From Ramlibacter sp. (GTDB lineage: Bacteria > Pseudomonadota > Gammaproteobacteria > Burkholderiales > Burkholderiaceae_C), in the NCBI RefSeq assembly GCF_028291745.1, contig NZ_JAQGNQ010000109.1:1-64000 (forward strand): DNA of 64,000 nucleotides, in the 5' to 3' direction. Shown piece by piece: positions 9,220-17,773 of this stretch. Position numbers and translations under genes: made by a program. The notes under the pieces are model-generated. The model was not told where the DNA came from, searched no databases, and worked only from the letters and a program-made list of their open reading frames with translations. Position 1 is the first letter of the stretch; each line of letters begins with the position of its first letter.

Positions 9220-9852
9220 TCAGTCGATCAGCTTGTTCTTCAGCGCGTAGTACGTGAGGTCGCTGTTGGAGGAGAGGTTCATCTTCTCCATCAGGCGCGT
9301 ACGGTACGTGCTGACCGTCTTGACCGAGAGCGACAGCGCCTTCGCGATGTCTCCCGCCGTCTCGCCCTTGGCCAGCTTCAGGAACACCTGGAACTCGCGT
9401 TCGGACAATTGCTCGTGCGGCGCGCCACCTTCCTTGCGATTGAGCTGCTGTGCCAGCAGTTCGGCCACCGCCGGAGAGATGTAGCGACGGCCCAGCGCGA
9501 TCGTGCGGATCGCGTTGACGATCTCCATCGGCTCGCATTCCTTGTTCAGGTAGCCGCTGGCGCCCTGCCGGATCAGGTTCATCGCGTAATGCTCTTCGGG
9601 ATAGCCCGAGAGAATCAGGATGCCGACATCCGGCGCCTTCGCCCGGATCATTCCGAGCGCATCGATACCGCTTTGACCCGGCATCGACAAGTCCATCACC
9701 AGGACATCCATTTCGGTGACGCGCACGAGGTCGATGGCTTCGCGCCCGCTTGCGGCCTCACCCACCACCCGCAGGTCGACTTGCTCCGAAAAGAACTGCT
9801 TAAGCCCCGACCGCACGATGGCGTGGTCGTCCACAATGCCCACTTTGATCAT
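9220..9852 (-). CDS. NarL/FixJ-type response regulator
   Basis: A 210-residue transcriptional response regulator. The receiver has DD at residues 8-9, phospho-acceptor Asp54 and Lys104. A LuxR-type helix-turn-helix follows at about 145-205 (LSEREFQVFLKLAKG, then LSVKTVSTYRTRLMEKM). It is divergent from the CHASE3 kinase across 110 bp and is its obvious partner. Sequence style (VMDLSMPGQSG, GYPEEHYA) is like the many beta-proteobacterial UvrY/NarL regulators; the regulon cannot be deduced here. Confidence 0.93.
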   Translation of the reverse strand: MIKVGIVDDHAIVRSGLKQFFSEQVDLRVVGEAASGREAIDLVRVTEMDVLVMDLSMPGQSGIDALGMIRAKAPDVGILILSGYPEEHYAMNLIRQGASGYLNKECEPMEIVNAIRTIALGRRYISPAVAELLAQQLNRKEGGAPHEQLSEREFQVFLKLAKGETAGDIAKALSLSVKTVSTYRTRLMEKMNLSSNSDLTYYALKNKLID

Positions 9853-9962
9853 GCTTCACCTTCTACGCCAAGCTGATTCATTGTGCCCCACTTCACGATC
9901 GAAATGGCCTACCCTTGAGTCATGACGTGGACTGATTTTATTCACATCAGTGAGTCTTTAGG

Positions 9963-11363
9963 GTGAAACTGCCGGCTTCTTTGCGCGAATCCCGCGGCAT
10001 GATCGGGCTTGCACTCGCCTTGCTGGCCGCGCTCGTGCTCATCGGTATCAATGAAGCCGGCTACAGCCGCTCCAACGGCGCCCTGCAGCAGATCGAGCAG
10101 TACACGGGCACGCGCAACACCGTCAACAAGCTGCTGCAGCACGTGCTGGACGCCGAGACCGGCTCCCGCGGCTACCTGCTCACGGGCGATCCGCGCTACC
10201 TGGAGCCGTACAACGCGGCCCTGGCCGAGATCACCGCCAATCTCGACGCCCTGGCCAAGGCCTATCCGGTGAACACGCCCGAAGCCGGCATGCTGGTGCA
10301 GCTGACGCGCAATGTGCAGCGCAAGCTGGCGGAGATGGACCTTTCGGTGCGCATGCGCAAGCAGGGCAACGAGGAGGCCTGGAAATTCGTGCTGCTCACC
10401 GACGTGGGCAAGGAGCACATGGATGCCATCCGCGACCAGGCCGGCCGCCTGAGCGACAGCGCCACCGCCCGCATGGTCGACGCGCAGCACCAGGTGGAGC
10501 ACACGCTGGGGCTGGCACGGGGCGGCATCGCCGTCGTCACCCTCGCCGCGCTGCTCGCGTTCGCGCTCTATCTGCGCCAGACCACGCGGCTGAAGCTCGC
10601 GGGCGAGCAGCAGCAGGCGGCGCTGCAGCAGGAACGCGACCTGCTGGAGTCGCAGGTGCGCGAGCGCACCGCCACGCTGGCGCAACTGGCCACGCACCTG
10701 CAACAGGTGCGCGAGGAGGAGCGCGGCCATCTCGCACGCGAGCTGCACGACGAACTCGGCGCGCTGCTCACGGCGGCCAAGCTCGATGTGGCGCGCCTGA
10801 AGTCCAAGCTGGGCACCCCGCCGCCCGAAGTGACGCAGCGGCTGCAGCACCTGACCGAGTCGCTCAACAGCGGCATTGCGCTCAAGCGCCGCATCATCGA
10901 GGACCTGCGGCCCTCGTCGCTGTCCAACCTCGGCCTGACCGCGGCCCTGGAAATCCTGGCGCGCGAATTTTCCGAGCGCTCGGGTTTCGAGGTGGCCAGC
11001 AGCCTCGAGAGCGTGGAGCTCGACGAGCAGGCGCAGCTGACCGTCTATCGCACCGTGCAGGAGTCGCTGACCAACATCGGCAAGTACGCCGAGCCCAAGC
11101 AGGTCGAGATCAGCGTGCGTGACTACAGCAATCACGTCGAGGTGGAGATTCGCGACGACGGCAAGGGCTTCGACGTGCGCGCGGCCAAGCCGTCCACCCA
11201 TGGCCTCGCCGGCATGCGCCACCGCGTGGAGGCGGCAGGCGGGCGCCTGGTGGTGCAGTCGGCGCCGGGGCGCGGCACGCGCATCACGGCCACCATGCCC
11301 AAGCTGCCGGCTGCCGCAGCCGCAGCCGCAGCCGCGAGCAGCAACGCAACCGCCGCTGCGTGA
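9963..11363 (+). CDS. CHASE3-domain sensor histidine kinase (HisKA_3 type)
   Basis: A 466-residue membrane sensor kinase. TM1 is at about 12-30 and TM2 at about 180-200, flanking a CHASE3 sensor domain (DAETGSRGYLLTGD). A coiled linker leads to the HisKA_3 box with His262 in ARELHDELG, then an ATPase domain with the N-box (QESLTNIGKYA), DDGKGFD and GLAGMRHRVEA. The tail is almost pure alanine (PAAAAAAAAASSN). The start is a GTG with a weak ribosome site; an ATG at 9999 would shorten the cytoplasmic N-terminus. The divergent NarL-type regulator is the likely partner. Confidence 0.92.
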   Translation: MKLPASLRESRGMIGLALALLAALVLIGINEAGYSRSNGALQQIEQYTGTRNTVNKLLQHVLDAETGSRGYLLTGDPRYLEPYNAALAEITANLDALAKAYPVNTPEAGMLVQLTRNVQRKLAEMDLSVRMRKQGNEEAWKFVLLTDVGKEHMDAIRDQAGRLSDSATARMVDAQHQVEHTLGLARGGIAVVTLAALLAFALYLRQTTRLKLAGEQQQAALQQERDLLESQVRERTATLAQLATHLQQVREEERGHLARELHDELGALLTAAKLDVARLKSKLGTPPPEVTQRLQHLTESLNSGIALKRRIIEDLRPSSLSNLGLTAALEILAREFSERSGFEVASSLESVELDEQAQLTVYRTVQESLTNIGKYAEPKQVEISVRDYSNHVEVEIRDDGKGFDVRAAKPSTHGLAGMRHRVEAAGGRLVVQSAPGRGTRITATMPKLPAAAAAAAAASSNATAAA

Positions 11364-11373
11364 ACGGGCTGAC

Positions 11374-11412
11374 GTAGTCGTGCTCCTACAGGGGCACCTA
11401 CAGGGCGACTAC
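11374..11412. repeat. GTAGTCG...CGACTAC inverted repeat
   Basis: GTAGTCG and CGACTAC lie 25 bases apart just after the kinase stop codon, with two CTACAGG units inside. It resembles a REP-type hairpin and shares the GTAGnnGC theme with the palindrome at 8716. The rest of the gap to the next gene (to 11533) shows no other structure I can support. Confidence 0.45.
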
Positions 11413-11533
11413 AAGCGGTCACGCCTGCCCCTGATCATTGCGCCGGCCGATATGCTTAAGCTAGCCGCTGGCACGAATTGCCTGCGTGCCTGTGCGCAGA
11501 AGGTCTTTGTTTCCCCGCATTGAGGAGCTTCCC

Positions 11534-11737
11534 TTGCTGCATTACGCCGTCGTTTATCTGGTCATCGCGCTCATTGCCGCGGTGCTGGGGTTCGGCGGCA
11601 TTGCAGGGGACGCGGACGGAATTGCAAAGCTGATTTGTTTCGGCTTCGCGACCCTGTCCGCGTTGTCCTTGGTCATTGCCCTGCTGCGCAAGTTCCAGGC
11701 TTCCGCACATCCCCAACAAGAGAGGACCCCGACATGA
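11534..11737 (+). CDS. DUF1328 small membrane protein
   Basis: A 67-residue protein with two hydrophobic segments (about 2-20 and 28-48), matching the DUF1328/YtjA family by its opening LHYAVVYLVIALIAA and GFGGIAG. These are small inner-membrane proteins of unknown function. The start is a TTG, chosen because GAGGAG stands six bases before it and the family begins exactly at this Leu-Leu-His-Tyr. It overlaps the next gene by ATGA, the first of a chain of small coupled membrane-protein genes. Confidence 0.85.
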   Translation: MLHYAVVYLVIALIAAVLGFGGIAGDADGIAKLICFGFATLSALSLVIALLRKFQASAHPQQERTPT

Positions 11738-12003
11738 TCAACGAAACCCTCGACAACACCCGCCGCATGGCCGCGGATGCGCTGGACCGCGCCAACAGCA
11801 CCATCAAGGAGCTTCGCTCTGGCATGTCGGATCGCGCCGCGACGGCGCAACGCTACGTGGGCGACTACGCCGGCTACGGCACCCGTTACGTCGCCGACAA
11901 CCCGCTGAAGGCCGCCCTCATCGCCGCCGCCGTGGGCGCGGCAGTGGCGGGCGTGGTCCTGGCGATGCGCCACCGCCGCGAGCAGCAAGACCGCTACTTC
12001 TAA
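11734..12003 (+). CDS. ElaB/YqjD-like DUF883 membrane-anchored protein
   Basis: An 89-residue protein of the ElaB/YqjD (DUF883) type. A soluble, partly amphipathic helix region (residues 1-60) is followed by a conserved NPLKAALIAAAVGAAVAG transmembrane segment and a basic end (MRHRREQQD). E. coli YqjD and ElaB are tail-anchored, ribosome-associated stationary-phase proteins; whether that holds here is unknown. An AGAGGA site precedes the ATG, which overlaps the upstream stop. Next come a YqjE-like gene and another small gene, similar to yqjD-yqjE-yqjK in enterobacteria. Confidence 0.85.
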   Translation: MINETLDNTRRMAADALDRANSTIKELRSGMSDRAATAQRYVGDYAGYGTRYVADNPLKAALIAAAVGAAVAGVVLAMRHRREQQDRYF

Positions 12004-12017
12004 GCCGCGGACGCCCA

Positions 12018-12389
12018 ATGCATCCGATCTTCTCGGTGCTGATCACCAAGCCGGAGCTCGTGATGGAGCATGTCGCCGGCTATGCCTCGCTGGTGCGCGA
12101 CGAGGCCTCGTCCGTCGGGATCGAGGTCGTCAAGCGCGCCGTCGCGTGGGCAGTGACCCTGTTCTCCTTGCTCGTGTTCCTGATCCTGGCCGGCGTCGCG
12201 GTCATGCTGGCGGCCGTGGACGAGCAGTTCCACTGGGCCTTCGTGATCGTCCCGGCCATTGCGCTGGCCATCGCCGTCGCCGCGTTCCTCATGGCGCGCA
12301 AGCGCCTGCCGGAGAAGGCGTTCAGCGAAGTGAAGGCGCAGCTGGATGCCGACGCGCAGGCCCTGCGTGCGATCGGTGCGCGCTCATGA
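12018..12389 (+). CDS. YqjE-like (holin superfamily III) inner-membrane protein
   Basis: A 123-residue protein with two transmembrane helices (about 45-65 and 72-92) between polar ends, the layout of the YqjE/DUF1469 family. Databases name this family 'phage holin', but no phage gene is near and the yqjD-yqjE-like context points to a housekeeping membrane role. It starts 14 bp after the ElaB-like gene, and its stop overlaps the next start as ATGA. Confidence 0.8.
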   Translation: MHPIFSVLITKPELVMEHVAGYASLVRDEASSVGIEVVKRAVAWAVTLFSLLVFLILAGVAVMLAAVDEQFHWAFVIVPAIALAIAVAAFLMARKRLPEKAFSEVKAQLDADAQALRAIGARS

Positions 12390-12841
12390 GCGAGGGCTCC
12401 GAGAAACTGGCGCGCAGCCGACAGGCCATCGTCGATCACATCGCCCGCAAGCAGCGCAAGCACGATCCGCGCGAGACCTCCGAAGGCCGCGACTTTCCGC
12501 CGGGCCCGGATTCCGACTACAACGATGAGGACGACAAAGCGACCATGCCCACGGGCGGCGGCTGGTTCGCCCACCTGTCCCATGCCGTGCGAGTCTGGTG
12601 GCGCTACCACCCGGCCCACATGGCGGTGGAACTGGCCTCGCCCCTGATGCGCACCTACGCACGGCGCAAGCCGGTGCAGTTGCTGGGGATCGCTTTCGCG
12701 GCGGGTGCCTTGCTGACGTTGGCGCGCCCCTGGAAACTGATCTCGATAGGCACCGTGGTGCTTGCCCTGCTCAAGTCCTCGCAGCTGTCGCACCTGCTGA
12801 CAGCGGCGATGTCAGCGGCGGACTACCGCAAAGACCGCTAG
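12386..12841 (+). CDS. Hypothetical membrane protein (YqjK-like position)
   Basis: A 151-residue protein with no firmly recognised domain. The first 60 residues are charged and polar (HIARKQRKHD, DSDYNDEDDK). A stretch like VWWRYHPAHMAVELASPL follows, then two hydrophobic segments at about 95-125. By place it corresponds to yqjK of enterobacteria, but sequence identity with YqjK is not evident. It is translationally coupled to the YqjE-like gene and ends the four-gene chain. Confidence 0.75.
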   Translation: MSEGSEKLARSRQAIVDHIARKQRKHDPRETSEGRDFPPGPDSDYNDEDDKATMPTGGGWFAHLSHAVRVWWRYHPAHMAVELASPLMRTYARRKPVQLLGIAFAAGALLTLARPWKLISIGTVVLALLKSSQLSHLLTAAMSAADYRKDR

Positions 12842-12861
12842 CGTCCTCGTTGAATCCGCGT

Positions 12862-12888
12862 CCCGGGGAGTAAGGTGCGGCTCCCCGG
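12862..12888 (+). terminator. Hairpin after the yqjDE-like cluster
   Basis: CCGGGGAG pairs with CTCCCCGG around a ten-base loop shortly after the last stop codon. There is no T-run, so it may act as a Rho-dependent or weak terminator; the assignment is tentative. Confidence 0.4.
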
Positions 12889-12952
12889 TGTACGCATTCT
12901 CTGCAAGTACCGCACCAAATCAACAATCATCCTCACAAGGAAGGGAGTTCAC

Positions 12953-13267
12953 ATGAAACAAACCCGCGCCCTCGCGTTCGCGATCCTCACCGGCCTCACC
13001 CTCGTCACCAGCGGCTGCGCCGTCTGGCGCGGCCAGGAAAACGTCGGCAGCTATGTCGACGACAAGGCGATCACCACCGCCGTCAAGGCCAAGCTGATCG
13101 AGGACAAGTCGACCGGCGGCCTGTCGATCAACGTCGATACGCTCAATGGCACCGTGGCCCTTTCGGGCTTCGCGAAGTCTCAGTTCGAGAAGGACCAGGC
13201 CGGGCGCATCGCCGCCGACACCCGCGGCGTGCGCGAAGTGCGCAACAACCTGGTCGTGCGTCCGTAA
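12953..13267 (+). CDS. BON-domain lipoprotein
   Basis: A 104-residue lipoprotein: signal sequence with the lipobox VTSGC (lipidated Cys22), then one BON domain (DDKAITTAVKAKLIED, NVDTLNGTVALSGF, GVREVRNNLVV). BON proteins such as OsmY are periplasmic or outer-membrane stress proteins thought to bind phospholipid. AAGGAAGGGAG gives a strong ribosome site before the ATG. It stands between two hairpins and so is probably a monocistronic, well-expressed gene. A second BON lipoprotein lies at 14.7-15.1 kb. Confidence 0.9.
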   Translation: MKQTRALAFAILTGLTLVTSGCAVWRGQENVGSYVDDKAITTAVKAKLIEDKSTGGLSINVDTLNGTVALSGFAKSQFEKDQAGRIAADTRGVREVRNNLVVRP

Positions 13268-13306
13268 GAGCACACCGGCCCCGGGCAGCTGCGCGCTGCC
13301 GGGCGC

Positions 13307-13346
13307 GGGCAGGCGGGCCGTCGGCGCGCCTGCCCTTTTCTTTTTC
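13307..13346 (+). terminator. Rho-independent terminator after the BON lipoprotein gene
   Basis: GGGCAGGCG pairs with CGCCTGCCC, followed by TTTTCTTTTT. This is a strong intrinsic terminator 40 bases after the stop codon. Confidence 0.9.
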
Positions 13347-13362
13347 CGGGAGTCGAACCGCC

Positions 13363-14505
13363 ATGAAGACCTTCCATTGCCAGTACTGCGGCCATCCGCT
13401 GTTCTTCGAGAACGTGCAATGCCTGCAGTGCGAAAGCGAGCTGGCGTTCCTGCCGGATCGGCTGAACATGGCGGCGATCGAGCCGGCGCCCGATGGCGGC
13501 CAGGAGACCTGGCGCCCGCGCGCGCGGGGCAAGAAGACTTCGACGCTGCGCTATCGCCTGTGCAGCAACCACACGACGGCCAACGCGTGCAACTTCGCCG
13601 TGCCCGCGGACGACCCGAACATCTTTTGCGTGGCGTGCCGGCTGACGCGCATCCTGCCGGACCTGTCCGTGGCGGGCAATCCCGAACGCTGGTACCGCCT
13701 CGAGGCCGCCAAGCGGCGCCTGTTCTACACGCTGGGCAAGCTGGGCCTCGTGGCGACTGCCCCACCGAACGGCGCCGCCGATGGACCGATCTTCGAATTC
13801 CTGGCCGACCTGCCGGGGCAACCGGTGATGACCGGCCATTCGCAGGGCGTGATCACCGTCAACGTGGCCGAGGCCGACGATGCCGAGCGCGTGCGCCGGC
13901 GCGAGCAGATGCACGAGCCGTATCGCACGCTGATCGGACACCTGCGCCACGAGTCGGGCCACTACTACTGGGACCGCCTGATCGACGAAGGCGGCCGCAC
14001 CGAAGCCTTTCGCGAAGTCTTCGGCAACGAGCAGCTCAATTACCAACAGGCGCTGCAGGATCACTACGCGCACCAGGGCACGCCGGCGGACTGGCAGGAG
14101 CACTTCGTGAGCGAATACGCCACCTCCCACCCGTGGGAGGACTGGGCCGAGACCTGGGCGCACTACCTGCACATGGTGGACCTGCTGGAGACCGCGGCCT
14201 CGTACAACACCCGGCTGACCATCCCCGGGCAGGACCTGGAAGTGGAGGAGGTGATGAATCCGCTGGAGACCGGCCACCCCCATTTCGACCTGCTGGTGGA
14301 ACAGTGGGTGCCGCTCACGCTGCTGCTGAACAGCCTGAACCGCAGCCTCGGGCAGGACGACGCCTATCCCTTCGCCTTGTCACCGGGCGCGCTGGAAAAA
14401 CTGCGCTTCGTGCACGACGTGATCAGCGAAACGCGCTCGCAGTCGGCCGCGCAGGGGGTGCAGCCGCAGAAGGAAGAGGCGGTGGCTGGCGCGGCGGCGC
14501 AGTGA
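13363..14505 (+). CDS. Putative zinc-dependent peptidase with N-terminal zinc ribbon
   Basis: A 380-residue protein of the family annotated as putative zinc-binding metallopeptidase (DUF2248-like). The N-terminus is a zinc ribbon with Cys6, Cys9, Cys20 and Cys23. A second cysteine group follows (RLCSNH, NACNF, FCVACRL). The catalytic motif is His196-Glu197-Ser-Gly-His200 in LRHESGHYYW, and WEDWAETWAHYLHM gives a downstream acidic/His cluster. No signal peptide is visible, so it is cytoplasmic. The substrate is unknown. The last 25 residues (QPQKEEAVAG) are low complexity. Confidence 0.85.
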   Translation: MKTFHCQYCGHPLFFENVQCLQCESELAFLPDRLNMAAIEPAPDGGQETWRPRARGKKTSTLRYRLCSNHTTANACNFAVPADDPNIFCVACRLTRILPDLSVAGNPERWYRLEAAKRRLFYTLGKLGLVATAPPNGAADGPIFEFLADLPGQPVMTGHSQGVITVNVAEADDAERVRRREQMHEPYRTLIGHLRHESGHYYWDRLIDEGGRTEAFREVFGNEQLNYQQALQDHYAHQGTPADWQEHFVSEYATSHPWEDWAETWAHYLHMVDLLETAASYNTRLTIPGQDLEVEEVMNPLETGHPHFDLLVEQWVPLTLLLNSLNRSLGQDDAYPFALSPGALEKLRFVHDVISETRSQSAAQGVQPQKEEAVAGAAAQ

Positions 14506-14510
14506 TGCTG

Positions 14511-14596
14511 GATGTCATTGCGGGCTTGACCCGCAATCCAGGCGGCGCCTGATCGAGCGGCGTCGTGGATCCCGGGTCACGCCCGGGATGACATCC
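14511..14596. repeat. REP-like palindromic repeat, family A
   Basis: A full copy with arms GTCATTGCGGG...CCCGCAATCCA and TCGTGGATCCCGGG...CCCGGGATGACATCC, in the convergent gap between the zinc peptidase gene and the BON lipoprotein gene. One arm is the 'GCGGG/CCCGC' version and the other the 'CCCGGG' version, as in the copy at 7541. Confidence 0.85.
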
Positions 14597-14616
14597 GAAT
14601 GCCGGGACAAGATCGC

Positions 14617-14643
14617 GAAAAAGGGCCGCACCTGCGGCTCTTT
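14617..14643 (-). terminator. Rho-independent terminator for the minus-strand BON gene
   Basis: Read on the minus strand, AGAGCCGC pairs with GCGGCCCT (one mismatch) around a four-base loop and is followed by TTTTT. It lies about 20 bases past the stop of the BON lipoprotein gene. Confidence 0.75.
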
Positions 14644-14661
14644 CACCTTCCCCGATCTCGC

Positions 14662-15102
14662 TCAACCCAAGGTGAGCATGTTCTCCACGGACTTCACGTC
14701 CCGGACGCCTTTGGCGAGTTCGGTGGCGCGCTCGCGGGCCTGCGGGTCGAGGGCCTGGCCGCGCAGGGTCACGGCGCCGTGCTGGCTGTTCACATCGATC
14801 TTCGTGCTGGTGCCGATCGCCGGATCCTGCTGCAGCACCGACTTCACGTCGGCTGCAATCCGCTCGTCCGCATCCACCTCCGTGGCGCCAGCCGCAGCGG
14901 CGCCCATCTGGTTCGTGTTGTGCTCGCCACCGATCGCCGCTTGCGCATCCTGCGCGCCCGGCAAGCCTTGGCGATTCGTCTCCACGCTGGCTTGCGCGGG
15001 CTGCGGGGTTTGCGTGCTCTCCACGCGGTCGCCACACGCGCCCAATGCCAGCAGCAGCAGGGAGGAAGCGGTCCATGCCGCACGCTCGATTCTCACTTTC
15101 AT
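14662..15102 (-). CDS. BON-domain lipoprotein with long linker
   Basis: A 146-residue lipoprotein with a lipobox LALGAC (Cys23). A poorly conserved Gln/Ala/Asn-rich linker follows (about 25-70), then one BON domain (DERIAADVKSVLQQD, KIDVNSQHGAVTLRG, GVRDVKSVENML). It is the second BON lipoprotein in this window, oriented opposite to the first. I use the ATG giving MKVRIERAAW because it opens a proper signal peptide; the frame extends upstream to 15141 without one. Periplasmic or outer-membrane location and a stress role are inferred from the family. Confidence 0.87.
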   Translation of the reverse strand: MKVRIERAAWTASSLLLLALGACGDRVESTQTPQPAQASVETNRQGLPGAQDAQAAIGGEHNTNQMGAAAAGATEVDADERIAADVKSVLQQDPAIGTSTKIDVNSQHGAVTLRGQALDPQARERATELAKGVRDVKSVENMLTLG

Positions 15103-15210
15103 CCTTGCTTCTCCCGACAACGTCTTCAGTACGGGACCCAATGTAAGGACCGGTACGAGCGGTCCTGGTCGGGGCGTTGCTGCACAGGTTGTAGGAAAAG
15201 AGCAGCGCCC

Positions 15211-17691
15211 CTAAGCCGCGTCGTCGGCCTCCATGTCGCGCAGGATCCGCTCGAGCCGCGCAGCAAGCGATTCCGTGCTGAGCTTCTCGCGAAATCGCTC
15301 GACCATCAGCGGCACGCTCATCGGGCTGGGATGCCGCAAGCTCACGAAGTCCATCGTCTTCGCACGCATGCGGGCGAGCGTTTCGCCCAGCCGCGAGATC
15401 TCCAGTTCCTGGCTCAGCACTTCCTTCTCCGCCTGGCTGAGCAGCAAGTTGTCGGCGTCGTACTTGCGAAAGACTTCGAAGAACAAGGCGCTCGACGCCT
15501 GCAGCTGCCGCGTGCTTTTCGGCTGGCCGGGATAGCCGGTGGAAATCAGCCCCGCCACCCGCGCGATCTCGCGAAAGCGGCGTTGCGCAAGCTCCGACGA
15601 ATTGAGCGAATCCAGCACGTCGCGCAACAGGTCAGTGCCCGAGAACACCTGCTGGCTCGTGACCGGCGCGAGGTCGAAGGGCGCCGCGCTCACCAGCTCG
15701 AAGCCGTAGTCGTTGATCGAGATGCTGAAGGTGTTGGGTTGCGCGCGCGCCAGTCGCCACGCGAGCAGGCTGGCCAGCCCCAGGTGCACGTTGCGCCCGG
15801 CAAAGGGATAGACGAAAAGATGCTGGCCCTCGCGCGATGCGAAGGTCTCGACCAGCAGCGTGTGCGGCGTCGGGATCTTCGACAGGCGCTGCTGCGTCTG
15901 CAGCATGGGGCGCGCGGCCTCCAGCTCGGGCTCGACGAAGTCGCCTTGCGCGGCGGTTTGCATCATCTCCAGCACGGCCTCCGACAGTTCGGTGGACAAG
16001 GCCATCTTGCTGCCTTGCCAGGTCGGCACCGTGCCCTTGTTCTTGCTGGCCTTGCGGACATACGCGGCCATGTCGCGCACGCGCACGAACTCGAGCAGCT
16101 TGCCGGCGAAGAAGAAGCAGTCGCCTGGCCGCAGCCGCGCGATGAAGCCCTCTTCCATCGTGCCGATGGTCGCGCCCGTGAGGTACTTCACCTGCACCGC
16201 GGCATCGCTGACGATCGTGCCCACGCCCAGCCGGTGGCGCCTGGCCACGCCGCTGTCCGGCACGCGATAGATGCCCGCCTCGTCGCGCACGATGCGGTGG
16301 TACTCGGGATAGGCGCCGAGGCTGTCGCCGCCCTTCTCGCAGAAGGCAATCGCCCAGTCGAATTCGGCGCGCGTGAGCGTGCGGTAGGACCAGGCGCTGC
16401 GCACTTCCTCGTAGAACGGGTCGGGCGCGAAACCGCCACCGAGCGCCACCGTGACCACGTGCTGCACCAGCACGTCGAGCGGCTTGTCCGGCGGGATGCG
16501 CTTTTCCACCCGGCCGGCCTGCGCTGCCCGGCGCGCCGCGGCCGCTTCGATGATCTCCATCGTGTTGGTCGGCACCAGCGTCACGCGGCTCGGCCGCCCG
16601 GGTGCGTGGCCGCTGCGGCCGGCGCGCTGCATCATGCGCGCCACGCCCTTGGCCGAGCCGACCTGCAGCACGCGTTCCACCGGCAGGAAATCCACGCCCA
16701 GGTCCAGCGACGAGGTTGCCACCACGGCGCGCAGCGTGCCTTCCTTCAAGCCCTGCTCCACCCACTCGCGCGTGCCCCTGTCCAGCGAGCCGTGATGCAG
16801 GGCGATGTGGCCGGCCCACTGCGGGCGCGCTTGCAGCAGCAGCTGGTACCAGACCTCGGCCTGCGAACGCACGTTGGTGAAGACCAGCGTCGTGCCGGAG
16901 CGCTCGATCTCCTCCACCACCGGCAACTGCATGCGCGCACCCAGGTGGCCGGCCCACGAGTACTTGCCGGGATCGGGCGGGATCAGCGTGTCGATGATCA
17001 GCGTCTTGTCGATGCGTCCGCGCACCAGGCGCGGTGCGGGCTCGGGGTCCGGTCCGCACAGGACGGCCAGCGCGTCTTCCAGGTTGCCCAGCGTGGCACT
17101 GAGGCCCCAGGTCACCAGGCCCGGATGCAAGGTGCGCAGGCGCGCCAGCGCCAGCTGTGCCTGCACGCCGCGCTTGCTGCCGATCAGCTCGTGCCACTCG
17201 TCGATCACCACGTACTCGACGCCCGCCAGTTCTTCGCGCGAGTGTTCGCGGGTGAGCATCAAGGTGAGCGACTCCGGCGTGGTCACCAGCACCGTGGGCA
17301 TGCGGCGGTCCTGCCGCGCGCGCTCGGCGCTGGGCGTGTCGCCGGTGCGCAGGCCAATCGTCCAGTTCGGCGCCAGCTCACGCAGCGGCTCGGTCAGCGC
17401 CTTGGTGGTGTCCGAGGCAAGCGCGCGCATGGGCGTGAGCCAGACGACGCGCAGCGGCTCGGCGCTGCGGCCGTGCGGGTGTCGGCGCAGCAGCGCATCC
17501 AGCATGCCGAGCCACACGGCGTAGGTCTTGCCGGATCCGGTGGTGGCATGCAGCATGCCGCTGCGGCCTTCGGCCACCGCCTGCCATACCTCGCGCTGGA
17601 AAGCGAAGGCCTGCCAGCCGCGGCGCTCCAGCCACTGGGCGGCGGGCGCTGCTTCGGCAGCACTCGACGGCCTTGGGCGTGGCGCGGGCAT
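15211..17691 (-). CDS. Ligase-associated DEXH-box helicase (Lhr family)
   Basis: An 826-residue superfamily-2 helicase of the Lhr-core type, annotated in many genomes as ligase-associated DNA damage response helicase. Walker A ATTGSGKT is at about residues 49-56, motif II is DEWHE, motif III is SAT in GLSATLGN, and motif VI lies in MMQRAGRSGHAPG. The Lhr winged-helix and C-terminal regions follow. The family normally sits with an ATP-dependent ligase and an MBL exonuclease; here those two are 12 kb away at 29.4-32.3 kb. I chose the ATG giving MPAPRP; the frame extends 36 codons further upstream. Confidence 0.92.
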   Translation of the reverse strand: MPAPRPRPSSAAEAAPAAQWLERRGWQAFAFQREVWQAVAEGRSGMLHATTGSGKTYAVWLGMLDALLRRHPHGRSAEPLRVVWLTPMRALASDTTKALTEPLRELAPNWTIGLRTGDTPSAERARQDRRMPTVLVTTPESLTLMLTREHSREELAGVEYVVIDEWHELIGSKRGVQAQLALARLRTLHPGLVTWGLSATLGNLEDALAVLCGPDPEPAPRLVRGRIDKTLIIDTLIPPDPGKYSWAGHLGARMQLPVVEEIERSGTTLVFTNVRSQAEVWYQLLLQARPQWAGHIALHHGSLDRGTREWVEQGLKEGTLRAVVATSSLDLGVDFLPVERVLQVGSAKGVARMMQRAGRSGHAPGRPSRVTLVPTNTMEIIEAAAARRAAQAGRVEKRIPPDKPLDVLVQHVVTVALGGGFAPDPFYEEVRSAWSYRTLTRAEFDWAIAFCEKGGDSLGAYPEYHRIVRDEAGIYRVPDSGVARRHRLGVGTIVSDAAVQVKYLTGATIGTMEEGFIARLRPGDCFFFAGKLLEFVRVRDMAAYVRKASKNKGTVPTWQGSKMALSTELSEAVLEMMQTAAQGDFVEPELEAARPMLQTQQRLSKIPTPHTLLVETFASREGQHLFVYPFAGRNVHLGLASLLAWRLARAQPNTFSISINDYGFELVSAAPFDLAPVTSQQVFSGTDLLRDVLDSLNSSELAQRRFREIARVAGLISTGYPGQPKSTRQLQASSALFFEVFRKYDADNLLLSQAEKEVLSQELEISRLGETLARMRAKTMDFVSLRHPSPMSVPLMVERFREKLSTESLAARLERILRDMEADDAA

Positions 17692-17773
17692 GCTGGTTTT
17701 TGCGGACAATGGTCGATCTCGAGCAAGGATTGTGCGGCATCTCCAAGGGCTGCCGGCCGCAGGAATGATGGCA

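Noticed and set aside
9915..9943. TTGAGT-17-TTATTC as a sigma-70 promoter for the histidine kinase gene
   Set aside because: The -10 element matches the consensus at too few positions to be called.
12018..12389. 'Phage holin' family protein as a prophage sign
   Set aside because: YqjE-type proteins carry this database name, but there is no lysin, capsid, integrase or att site nearby and the context is yqjD-yqjE-like.
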